Assembly (NCBI GenBank): GCA_045531435.1
Contig: JAZSDZ010000072.1
Location: 1-17,710, forward strand
Source: Fimenecus sp045531435
GTDB lineage: Bacteria; Bacillota; Clostridia; Oscillospirales; Acutalibacteraceae
Reading direction: 5' to 3'
DNA length: 17,710 nucleotides
The notes beneath the pieces are model-generated. The model was not told the origin of the DNA, made no database searches, and worked only from the letters and a program-made list of their open reading frames with translations. This document shows positions 12,260-17,710 of this stretch, in pieces. The translations under genes were made by a program, and so were the position numbers. Each line of letters opens with the position of its first letter. The first letter of the stretch is position 1.

Positions 12260-13362
12260 TATTCGTCATCATCAACAGCAATATCAAGTGTTGCACGGGC
12301 AGCAGCTCTTGTTGTAGGAACTTTTACAATTTCAGGCTGTGTCACAGGAGGTGCAGTTACTTTTTTAGCACTTGAAAGCTCCTGCATTTTTTCACGGATT
12401 TGTTTCTCAATTTCAGTTGCAAGAACTTCATCCTGTTTAAAGAGAAGTTTTACATTTTCTCTACCCTGACCAAGACGTTGTTCACCATAATAGAACCAAG
12501 CACCACTCTTTTTAAGGATGTCGAATTTAACACCAAGGTCAACAATTTCACCGATTTTTGAAATACCTTCGCCATACATAATGTCAAACTCAGCCTCTTT
12601 GAATGGAGGAGCAACCTTATTTTTAACAATCTTTGCTCTTGTTCGTGAGCCTATAAATTCATTATTTGCACCTTTTAGCTGTTCAATACGACGAACATCA
12701 ATTCGCATAGTTGTATAGAATTTAAGAGCACGACCACCTGTTGTAACTTCAGGATTGCCATAAATTACACCAACTTTTTCACGAAGCTGATTAATAAAAA
12801 TAACAACTGTATTTGACTTATTGATTACACCGGTAAGCTTACGAAGAGCCTGTGACATAAGACGAGCGTGAAGACCAACGTGGCTGTCACCCATATCGCC
12901 TTCAATTTCAGCACGAGGAACGAGAGCAGCAACAGAGTCAACGATAATTACATCAAGAGCACCTGAACGAGCAAGAGCCTCAGTAATTTCAAGAGCCTGT
13001 TCACCATTATCAGGCTGTGAAACAAGGAGAGAATTAACATCAACACCTAAATTCTGTGCATACTCAGGGTCAAGAGCGTGTTCAGCATCGATAAATGCAG
13101 CCTCACCACCGAGTTTTTGTGCTTCAGCAACAACCTGTAAAGCAAGAGTTGTTTTACCGGAAGATTCAGGTCCGTAAATTTCAACAATTCTACCTCTTGG
13201 GAGTCCGCCAATACCTGTCGCATGGTCAAGAGAAATTGAGCCTGTTGAAATTGATTCAACATTGAGGGCACTATTTTCACCAAGACGCATAACAGCACCT
13301 TTACCGTGATTTTTTTCTATCTGTAATAATGCAGTTTCCAAAGCCTTCTTTTTATCAGCCAT
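12259..13362 (-). CDS. recA: Recombinase RecA
   Basis: 367 residues, normal length. RecA forms ATP-dependent filaments on single-stranded DNA for homologous recombination and triggers LexA cleavage in the SOS response. Walker A is GPESSGKTT (64-72) and Walker B lies in DVIIVDSVAALVPR; the loop GDSHVGLHARLMSQALRKL, the L2 region VIYGNPEVTTGGRALKF and the acidic tail (AVDDDE) are all present. I chose ATG 13362 (MADKKKALETAL), with GAGG 8 bases upstream. An in-frame upstream start at 13386 would lie in the 5' leader over the LexA box. The gene heads recA-recX-rimO-pgsA, with a promoter and LexA box just upstream. Confidence 0.98.
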   Translation of the reverse strand: MADKKKALETALLQIEKNHGKGAVMRLGENSALNVESISTGSISLDHATGIGGLPRGRIVEIYGPESSGKTTLALQVVAEAQKLGGEAAFIDAEHALDPEYAQNLGVDVNSLLVSQPDNGEQALEITEALARSGALDVIIVDSVAALVPRAEIEGDMGDSHVGLHARLMSQALRKLTGVINKSNTVVIFINQLREKVGVIYGNPEVTTGGRALKFYTTMRIDVRRIEQLKGANNEFIGSRTRAKIVKNKVAPPFKEAEFDIMYGEGISKIGEIVDLGVKFDILKKSGAWFYYGEQRLGQGRENVKLLFKQDEVLATEIEKQIREKMQELSSAKKVTAPPVTQPEIVKVPTTRAAARATLDIAVDDDE

Positions 13363-13379
13363 TTTTATTACCTCGCTAT

Positions 13380-13393
13380 CGTACAAATGTTCG
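13380..13393. promoter_or_regulatory. LexA (DinR/SOS) box at recA
   Basis: CGAACATTTGTACG on the minus strand matches the Gram-positive SOS box CGAACN4GTTCG except for one base in the right arm. It sits just downstream of the predicted recA transcript start, a usual repressor position. Confidence 0.75.
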
Positions 13394-13402
13394 TTTGAGT
13401 GT

Positions 13403-13431
13403 ATTATATATCATTCATTTTTAAAATGCAA
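13403..13431 (-). promoter_or_regulatory. recA promoter
   Basis: On the minus strand TTGCAT (13431-13426), a 17-base spacer and a perfect TATAAT (13408-13403), with the LexA box 10 bases beyond the -10. Confidence 0.75.
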
Positions 13432-13473
13432 GTGTTTTTCTGTAATTTATTTAAAAATATTTTAAAAAAAGAC

Positions 13474-13502
13474 TTGCAATTTGCGACGCTTACTGTTATA
13501 AT
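13474..13502 (+). promoter_or_regulatory. rpmB promoter
   Basis: TTGCAA (13474-13479), a 17-base spacer and a perfect TATAAT (13497-13502), 57 bases before the rpmB start. It diverges from the recA promoter. Confidence 0.75.
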
Positions 13503-13558
13503 GTCTCTTGTTGTAATTTGATTATTTATATCCCCGTAAATAAGGAGGTGCCTTTGAA

Positions 13559-13747
13559 ATGGCAAAATGCGAATATTGTGGTAAAGATGTAGCTTTCGGT
13601 ATTAAGGTTTCTCACGCACACAGACGTTCAAACAGAACATGGAAGCCAAACGTTAAGAGAGTTAAGGCAGTTGTTAACGGCTCTCCTAAGAGAGTTTATG
13701 CTTGTACTCGTTGCCTTCGTTCAGGTAAGGTTGAAAGAGCAGTTTAA
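13559..13747 (+). CDS. rpmB: 50S ribosomal protein L28 (zinc-ribbon type)
   Basis: 62-residue basic ribosomal protein of the large subunit. It begins MAKCEYCGKDVAFGIKVSHA and includes SNRTWKPNVKRV (24-35), typical of L28. Two CxxC pairs (C4/C7 and C49/C52) make it the zinc-binding C+ form; bacteria often also carry a C- paralogue used in zinc shortage, not seen here. A strong AAGGAGGTG lies 8-9 bases before the ATG. It is monocistronic, with its own promoter and a strong terminator. Confidence 0.97.
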   Translation: MAKCEYCGKDVAFGIKVSHAHRRSNRTWKPNVKRVKAVVNGSPKRVYACTRCLRSGKVERAV

Positions 13748-13770
13748 TTCTAAAGCGAATACGAAAATTA

Positions 13771-13798
13771 ACGGACATCATTTGATGTCCGTTTTTTC
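13771..13798 (+). terminator. rpmB terminator
   Basis: A perfect 9-bp stem ACGGACATC (13771-13779) / GATGTCCGT (13784-13792) with loop ATTT, followed by a run of T to 13797. Confidence 0.92.
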
Positions 13799-13852
13799 TT
13801 TGTGTTTATTATCTTTTATCTATTAAATATTATTTATTATCTTAAAAATATT

Positions 13853-13878
13853 GGGTCGTCGAGACGCCGACCCCTACG
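13853..13878 (-). repeat. Intergenic hairpin element, copy C (probable terminator of the DUF4173 gene)
   Basis: GGGTCG (13853-13858) pairs with CGACCC (13868-13873) around a 9-base loop, followed by CCTACG. Read on the minus strand it lies 17 bases after the DUF4173 stop and is followed by AATATTTTTAAG. It resembles copies A and B in layout (GGG-hairpin-CCC then CTAC), but its sequence is diverged. Confidence 0.55.
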
Positions 13879-13890
13879 AAAAGTTTCATA

Positions 13891-15579
13891 TTAAACGACA
13901 ACATCCAAAACGGTGACTTCATCTTCTATGACTTGTTCATCTTCATAATAAGTGTCGTAATCATAATCATCGTAATACCAGCCTATTTCTGCTTTATTAA
14001 ATGATTTTGTTGCGAAATATTCTGATAAAGTAAAACCATAGGTTGCTTTATAAGTTGCACTATATGTCTTTGTTTCAGCTTCATCATAGGTGACAACACT
14101 ATCATCTACATACCAATCATAAAGCATATAAATAATTCGTTTTGATTCTTTTTCAATGGTCTCATCACCACATACAGTAAGCTTATATATGTAAGGAATT
14201 GATGATTCAGAAAGACCTTCCAAAGTATATAAATCAACGCTTTCATGCATACCACTCAAATAAGCATTCACATTATAATGTGCTACAGTGCGGTCAACAC
14301 CACAAAGACAAAGCACCGTAAACAAGGACAACGAAATCACAACTGCATATTTCATTGTATTAAGCTCGGCATTAAAAACTCTTATTATAAATGCTACAAT
14401 CACAACTGCTGTTGCAATCATAAATACAGATGTAAAAAGACGAAGTGCTGTAAGACCATATTCACCAATATACATCACCATTTTTGAAAGTGCCGTTGCA
14501 ATAAAGAGTATTGAAAATACACATATAAAAGTCATTAACCCTTTGACAATCGGATTCAGTTCACCATTATCGCGACGAACAGATTTCCATTGAATTCCGC
14601 CCATAAGCACAAGATTTATAAATGCAATTGCTTCAGTTTCAAAAAAGCCTCGTCTTGCATATTGAGCAAAGCTGAATTCATACCCTTCAGGAAGTATTCC
14701 CGAAAAAGCACTAAAGAAATATGCTGTCTGTGAAAACATATACACAAGATAGACAAAAGCTATCATTCCAAGAAATGTTACTGCAAACGGTGATTTTAAA
14801 GTTCTTGCTTTTTCAAAATTAATTGGTTTTGAATTTGTTTCATTCAGCTCATATTTACACGATACTGCAAAGGCTAATAAAAAACCTGTCAACACAACGG
14901 ATATAATCAGTTTTAAAATTGTCATTCCCAGACTTTCTGCAATTTTACCGACCAAACCTTCAAACGCTGCATCTGCGCTTGTAAGCAAAGGAACAACAAG
15001 AATCAGCACAGGTATAGCAGCTAAAAATGCTCCGCCAATCTGAATTGCTGTTTTCTTTTTATCATTTTTCAAAAGTGCTTTTATAGGCAATAAAAAATTT
15101 TGAAAAGGTGTAACCACAACTGAACGAAGATATTTTATTGCACCTTCAATTGTATCCATTACCGTTTCATCAACAATTGAAACCGCACACATCGTTGTTG
15201 ATGAGAAATAAATCACAAATGCTAAAAATCTTGAAAGCGGGTCAATAGCATAAAGTGTAAAAGTAAGACTTGATGCTATCGCCAATACGAGTGATGCGAC
15301 TGAAACAAAAGTAAAATCACCATTTTTAGACATATATATGGCTAATGCCACAACCAATGCAATTGAACTTATAGTAAAGCCGATTGCCATTCCGCCAAAA
15401 AAGCCAAAGAAAACAACACAAAGTGACAACACAGCAAAAATGCCAAAGAAAACATAATCAACTTTTTGGAGTTCTATTTTCTTTTCCGGTTTAGGTTGAA
15501 TTGGGTTTCCGTAAGGACTTTCATTAGTATTTAAGACAGGTTGATTTAATGAATTTGTATCGTTCTGAACATTATTCAT
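13891..15579 (-). CDS. DUF4173-type multi-spanning membrane protein
   Basis: 562 residues. A polar Asn/Pro-rich cytoplasmic N-terminus (1-38) is followed by about eleven hydrophobic segments (for example 42-60, 62-83, 90-112, 116-136, 178-200, 219-240, 264-288, 346-364, 381-402 and 410-428), then a soluble C-terminal domain (about 430-562). The stretch FSGILPEGYEFSFAQYARRG (292-311), continuing FFE, then SKMVMYIGEYGLTALR (365-380) and VAHYNV (432-437), are what I recognise of the DUF4173 family, whose function is unknown. The C-terminus is strikingly acidic and Tyr-rich (last 30 residues). The ATG follows AGGAGG by 7 bases. It is the last gene of a cluster with DUF2975, XRE and small membrane protein genes, 116 bp downstream of the latter. 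Confidence 0.8.
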   Translation of the reverse strand: MNNVQNDTNSLNQPVLNTNESPYGNPIQPKPEKKIELQKVDYVFFGIFAVLSLCVVFFGFFGGMAIGFTISSIALVVALAIYMSKNGDFTFVSVASLVLAIASSLTFTLYAIDPLSRFLAFVIYFSSTTMCAVSIVDETVMDTIEGAIKYLRSVVVTPFQNFLLPIKALLKNDKKKTAIQIGGAFLAAIPVLILVVPLLTSADAAFEGLVGKIAESLGMTILKLIISVVLTGFLLAFAVSCKYELNETNSKPINFEKARTLKSPFAVTFLGMIAFVYLVYMFSQTAYFFSAFSGILPEGYEFSFAQYARRGFFETEAIAFINLVLMGGIQWKSVRRDNGELNPIVKGLMTFICVFSILFIATALSKMVMYIGEYGLTALRLFTSVFMIATAVVIVAFIIRVFNAELNTMKYAVVISLSLFTVLCLCGVDRTVAHYNVNAYLSGMHESVDLYTLEGLSESSIPYIYKLTVCGDETIEKESKRIIYMLYDWYVDDSVVTYDEAETKTYSATYKATYGFTLSEYFATKSFNKAEIGWYYDDYDYDTYYEDEQVIEDEVTVLDVVV

Positions 15580-15695
15580 AATTATGCCTCCTTATTAGCT
15601 TATAAGTAAAAGATGGTTCATCTGAATTGTGGAAACAAAGCTTAATCAAACGCTTTATAACGGACTAGTATTAATATCAAATTAAAATCAACATA

Positions 15696-16112
15696 TTATT
15701 CACCTTGAGAAGTCACAGGCATTTTTGCTGTCTTTGAAATATAAATAGTAAAAATTATAAGAACAACATTTATTAAAACTGCAATAAGTCCAGTTAATGT
15801 AATATAAGAAATTATAAGTGAGAACAAATTGAGTGCTAATAATACTATTAAAACTATTAAAGAAATTACATTAAATTTTTTATTTAGAAAATGTGCTACA
15901 CTTGTAAAAACAATCAGCAAAATATAAATTATACAAGCCTCTGCAATAATCACATTATCACCAACTGCCTGTAAAACATTTACTGAAAAAAGACCATATC
16001 CTATATCGAACTCTATGGGTAGAAACATAAAATATGAATTATAAATCATAATCCAATCAACAATTCCAACCAAGTAATATATCATCGTTATAATATAAAT
16101 TACTCGTTTCAT
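15696..16112 (-). CDS. Small four-helix membrane protein of unknown function
   Basis: 138 residues, nearly all hydrophobic, with about four membrane segments (roughly 5-27, 42-70, 82-104 and 107-128) and a short polar tail (KTAKMPVTSQGE). I recognise no family. The ATG at 16112 is preceded by AGGAGG at 7 bases, lying inside the end of the XRE gene (GAGGAGGAT encodes its last EED); an upstream TTG at 16118 would sit on that site. The ATG begins 3 bases after the XRE stop codon, so expression is tied to the regulator. No terminator is seen before the DUF4173 gene. Confidence 0.8.
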   Translation of the reverse strand: MKRVIYIITMIYYLVGIVDWIMIYNSYFMFLPIEFDIGYGLFSVNVLQAVGDNVIIAEACIIYILLIVFTSVAHFLNKKFNVISLIVLIVLLALNLFSLIISYITLTGLIAVLINVVLIIFTIYISKTAKMPVTSQGE

Positions 16113-16114
16113 AA

Positions 16115-16321
16115 TCAATCCTCCTCGTATTCCAAGATATCACCCGGTTGACAGTTAAGTTCACGACAGATTGCTTCAAGTGTTGAAAACCTTACGGCTT
16201 TTGCTTTGCCTGTTTTAAGAATTGATAGATTTGCCTGTGTTATTCCTATGCGTTCAGCCAGTTCACCCGAAGACATTTTGGCTTTAGCAAGTACCACATC
16301 AAGATTTACTTTAATTGCCAT
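16115..16321 (-). CDS. YozG-like XRE-family transcriptional regulator
   Basis: 68-residue single-domain helix-turn-helix protein. The HTH is visible at about 17-45 (SSGELAERIGITQANLSILK), and the C-terminal LEAICRELNCQPGDILEYEE is typical of the Cro/CI-like YozG group. These small regulators are very often encoded next to DUF2975 membrane proteins, as here: the DUF2975 gene ends 10 bases upstream. GAGG lies 8 bases before the ATG and overlaps the DUF2975 stop. Targets are unknown; autoregulation of the cluster is plausible. The 17 bases GCCATTTTTATTACCTC around this start are identical to those around the recA start. Confidence 0.92.
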   Translation of the reverse strand: MAIKVNLDVVLAKAKMSSGELAERIGITQANLSILKTGKAKAVRFSTLEAICRELNCQPGDILEYEED

Positions 16322-16331
16322 TTTTATTACC

Positions 16332-16775
16332 TCATATTGTAAGTTCGTTTTCTTCCTTAAGTTTTATTGCTTCTTCAATTATATTACGGACAATACGGAT
16401 AATGAGCCCTATGAAAAATGCTGAAATTGATACAAACACAAAAGCTATGTATCTTGAAGATGCTACAGCACTCACAATACCCACATAAAGGCACAAATAT
16501 GAAAGAATATTTAGAAATTTCACATTGTCATTTATAAACACCTTTTTATTATTGATATTAAAAAGAATTTTGTAAAGCAAAACTACTGCTCCCCAACCTG
16601 CAGGAACTGCAAGATATGCCACTATGGTCATAAAGGTCACATCATTTTCGTGTTTTAGAAATTCACAAAGGAATGGCACAAGCCATGGTATTGAAATTGT
16701 CAGACATATCATTGCCAATGCAAATAAAGTTGTAAAAAGAATTGATAAGACGATAGATTTGTTTCCTTTTTTCAT
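16332..16775 (-). CDS. DUF2975 family membrane protein
   Basis: 147 residues with four membrane helices (about 10-35, 46-68, 85-107 and 110-132), a connecting segment NINNKKVFINDNVKFLNILSY (about 73-93, matching the 'F...N...L' pattern typical of DUF2975), and a charged cytoplasmic tail (EEAIKLKEENELTI). The function of DUF2975 is unknown; it is usually paired with a YozG-like regulator, as here. AAGGAG lies 8 bases before the ATG. It is the first gene of the cluster, with a TTGACA promoter about 35 bases upstream. Confidence 0.85.
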   Translation of the reverse strand: MKKGNKSIVLSILFTTLFALAMICLTISIPWLVPFLCEFLKHENDVTFMTIVAYLAVPAGWGAVVLLYKILFNINNKKVFINDNVKFLNILSYLCLYVGIVSAVASSRYIAFVFVSISAFFIGLIIRIVRNIIEEAIKLKEENELTI

Positions 16776-16808
16776 AAAAAAATCTCCTTAAATTCATTTC
16801 TTAATACT

Positions 16809-16837
16809 AAAATAACACCGTTTTTATCGTTTGTCAA
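16809..16837 (-). promoter_or_regulatory. Promoter of the DUF2975-XRE cluster
   Basis: On the minus strand a perfect TTGACA (16837-16832), a 17-base spacer and TATTTT (16814-16809), a weaker -10. Confidence 0.65.
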
Positions 16838-16884
16838 TAAATTTTTATTGAAATACAGAAAATATGTAATAGGCAAAAAATATT

Positions 16885-16925
16885 GGTGGGGTCAAGACCC
16901 CACCCTACCGTATGTTATTTAATTA
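16885..16925 (-). repeat. Intergenic hairpin element, copy A (probable terminator of the NifX-like gene)
   Basis: A perfect 9-bp stem GGTGGGGTC (16885-16893) / GACCCCACC (16896-16904) with loop AA, followed by CTACCGTAT and TTATTTAATTA. It matches copy B over 41 bases with three differences, two of which are a compensating pair. On the minus strand the hairpin is followed by AATATTTTTTGCC and lies about 60 bases after the NifX-like stop. Confidence 0.85.
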
Positions 16926-16966
16926 AATGTTAAAACAATTACGAATTATGCATTCATAATTATGAA

Positions 16967-17350
16967 TTATTTGCAGCCGTGTTCGCCACAAGTGTGTCCG
17001 TGACCGTGTTCGTGGTCGTGGTGGTCGCATTTAGCATCAGGGTTATAATCAAGCTTTCCTACAAGATATGATATAACTGCCTGATTGCAATCACCTTTTA
17101 CCCCACCAAACCACTTGATACCTGCTTCGTTAAGGGCATTCTGTGCACCACCACCGATACCACCACAAATCAACACATCAACGCCGTTGTCCTTTAAAAA
17201 GCCTGACAATGCACCGTGGCCACTTCCGTTTGTATTTACTATCTGCATATTTACGATTTCATCATTCTGTACTTCATAAATTTTAAACTGTTCTGTGTGA
17301 CCGAAATGTTGAAATACCTGTTCATTTTCATAAGTTACTGCGATTTTCAT
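16967..17350 (-). CDS. NifX/NifB-C-terminal-like protein (dinitrogenase iron-molybdenum cofactor domain)
   Basis: 127 residues. Residues 1-100 match the Nitro_FeMo-Co fold: MKIAVTYENEQVFQHFGHTE (start strand and conserved FGH), the CGGIGGGAQNAL glycine loop (62-73) and a second G-rich turn (FGGVKGDCNQAV). Such small proteins occur widely in anaerobes without nitrogenase and are thought to bind metal or cofactor clusters; the true role here is unknown. The C-terminus (108-126) is an extreme His/Cys tail, CDHHDHEHGHGHTCGEHGC, suited to binding Zn, Ni or other metals. The ATG at 17350 has AGGAG 9-10 bases upstream; an in-frame TTG at 17359 would sit on the SD. It is monocistronic, with its own promoter and a hairpin-repeat terminator. 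Confidence 0.88.
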   Translation of the reverse strand: MKIAVTYENEQVFQHFGHTEQFKIYEVQNDEIVNMQIVNTNGSGHGALSGFLKDNGVDVLICGGIGGGAQNALNEAGIKWFGGVKGDCNQAVISYLVGKLDYNPDAKCDHHDHEHGHGHTCGEHGCK

Positions 17351-17378
17351 AAATGTCAACTCCTTTGGTTATGGGATA

Positions 17379-17407
17379 ATTATATACCTAATATAAGATA
17401 AAATCAA
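17379..17407 (-). promoter_or_regulatory. Promoter of the NifX-like gene
   Basis: On the minus strand TTGATT (17407-17402), a 17-base spacer and a perfect TATAAT (17384-17379), 29 bases before the ATG. Confidence 0.7.
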
Positions 17408-17410
17408 TAT

Positions 17411-17450
17411 AGACGAGATTTTTCGTCGTTACACTCCTTAGAATGACAAT
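17411..17450 (-). repeat. Degenerate copy of a common intergenic repeat
   Basis: The minus strand reads TTGTCATTCTAAGGAGTG, then TAACGACGAAAAATCTCGTC. It resembles the widespread bacterial intergenic motif of the form TCATTCTGAG..GAAGC..GAAGAATCTC, here degenerate. It contains a small GACGA/TCGTC hairpin. Identification is from memory of the motif. Confidence 0.4.
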
Positions 17451-17477
17451 AAATTAATTTCCATATAAAACGACATC

Positions 17478-17518
17478 GGCGGGGTCAAGACCCCGCCCTA
17501 CCGTATATTATTTAATTA
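17478..17518 (-). repeat. Intergenic hairpin element, copy B (downstream of groEL)
   Basis: A perfect 9-bp stem GGCGGGGTC (17478-17486) / GACCCCGCC (17489-17497) with loop AA, then CTACCGTAT and TTATTTAATTA, nearly identical to copy A. It lies about 60 bases after the groEL stop. The U-tract beyond the hairpin is weaker here (only TTTT), so its terminator role is less certain. Confidence 0.85.
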
Positions 17519-17521
17519 TAA

Positions 17522-17556
17522 TCATTCTGCATTTTGCATTCAGCATTCTGCATTTA
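17522..17556. repeat. Short imperfect tandem repeat of (C)ATTCTGCATT
   Basis: Four imperfect units of CATTCTGCATTTTGCATTC type lie between the groEL stop and hairpin copy B. A comparable AT-rich imperfect repeat (ATTATGCATTCATAATTATG) sits in the same place next to copy A at about 16944-16963, suggesting a composite element. Confidence 0.5.
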
Positions 17557-17557
17557 A

Positions 17558-17710
17558 TTAATACATTCCGCCGCCTGCCTGAGCCATTGCTGCAGCAGCT
17601 GCTGCTTCAGCCTGTGGGTCAGGAATATCAGCAACGAGTGACTCTGTTGTAAGAACCATTGCAGCAACTGAAGATGCGTTCTGGAGTGCTGAACGAGTTA
17701 CCTTTGCAGG
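17558..17710 (-). CDS. groEL: Chaperonin GroEL, C-terminal end (partial)
   Basis: 50 codons and a TAA stop; the 5' part lies beyond the window. The sequence PAKVTRSALQNASSVAAMVL followed by TTESLVADIP is diagnostic of the end of the GroEL equatorial domain, and it finishes with an Ala-rich run and the flexible GGGMY tail. GroEL is the ATP-driven folding chamber that works with GroES. The hairpin element copy B follows the gene. Base composition is richer in GC than the intergenic DNA around it, as expected for a highly expressed gene. Confidence 0.97.
   Translation of the reverse strand, partial: PAKVTRSALQNASSVAAMVLTTESLVADIPDPQAEAAAAAAMAQAGGGMY

Noticed and set aside
14245..14593. Plus-strand frames of 80 and 101 residues opposite the DUF4173 gene
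   Set aside because: Antisense shadows without ribosome binding sites; the minus-strand frame has clear family motifs.
1..17710. CRISPR arrays, tRNA or rRNA genes, insertion sequences
   Set aside because: No regularly spaced repeats, no cloverleaf or rRNA-like segments and no transposase fragments were seen on either strand.

Overview
The window looks like an ordinary chromosomal stretch of a low-GC, Gram-positive anaerobe of the class Clostridia, most likely a Ruminococcaceae/Oscillospiraceae-type gut bacterium. This rests on AT-rich intergenic DNA, strong AGGAGG ribosome binding sites, near-consensus sigma-A promoters, a Spo0A homologue, a tRNA-Cys T-box on cysE-cysS, a yybP-ykoY type manganese riboswitch, a Gram-positive LexA (DinR) box at recA, and the zinc-ribbon form of ribosomal protein L28. 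Species cannot be fixed from the sequence alone. No tRNA, rRNA, CRISPR array, insertion sequence or phage gene was seen.

Layout, left to right (nearly everything is on the minus strand): (1) 1-837, 5' part of a multi-membrane-span transporter cut by the window edge, with its own promoter. (2) 936-2568, a manganese-responsive unit: perfect consensus promoter, yybP-ykoY aptamer with a mutually exclusive terminator, long leader, mntP (Mn efflux) and a HAD phosphatase, then a strong terminator. (3) 2565-3480, spo0A with a diverged receiver pocket, a promoter buried in a 34-bp near-perfect palindrome, and two 0A boxes upstream. (4) 3481-3865, an AT-rich non-coding stretch with terminators. (5) 3866-6802, a MacA-like adaptor and a MacB-like permease with a methionine-rich outer domain, but no ATPase. 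(6) 6822-7354 (+), a divergent small lipoprotein. (7) 7370-9727, T-box(Cys)-cysE-cysS. (8) 9728-13431, a tightly overlapped recA-recX-rimO-pgsA operon under a LexA-box promoter. (9) 13474-13798 (+), rpmB with promoter and terminator. (10) 13891-16837, a four-gene membrane/regulator cluster: DUF2975, YozG-type XRE regulator, small membrane protein, DUF4173 membrane protein. (11) 16967-17407, a NifX/NifB-C-terminal-like cofactor-binding protein with a His/Cys tail. (12) 17558-17710, the C-terminus of GroEL.

The regulation can be read unusually well from the sequence. MntP is switched by Mn, cysE-cysS by uncharged tRNA-Cys, recA by SOS, and spo0A probably by itself plus an unknown palindrome-binding factor. 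A family of intergenic hairpins (13853, 16885, 17478) sits just 3' of minus-strand genes. Two copies differ by a compensatory base-pair change, and two are followed by U-rich tracts, so they probably serve as terminators. I see no clear-cut undescribed system. The best candidates for novelty are the ATPase-less, Met-rich MacAB-like pair with its divergent lipoprotein, the DUF2975/XRE/DUF4173 cluster, the Spo0A variant with its palindromic promoter, and the hairpin repeat family.
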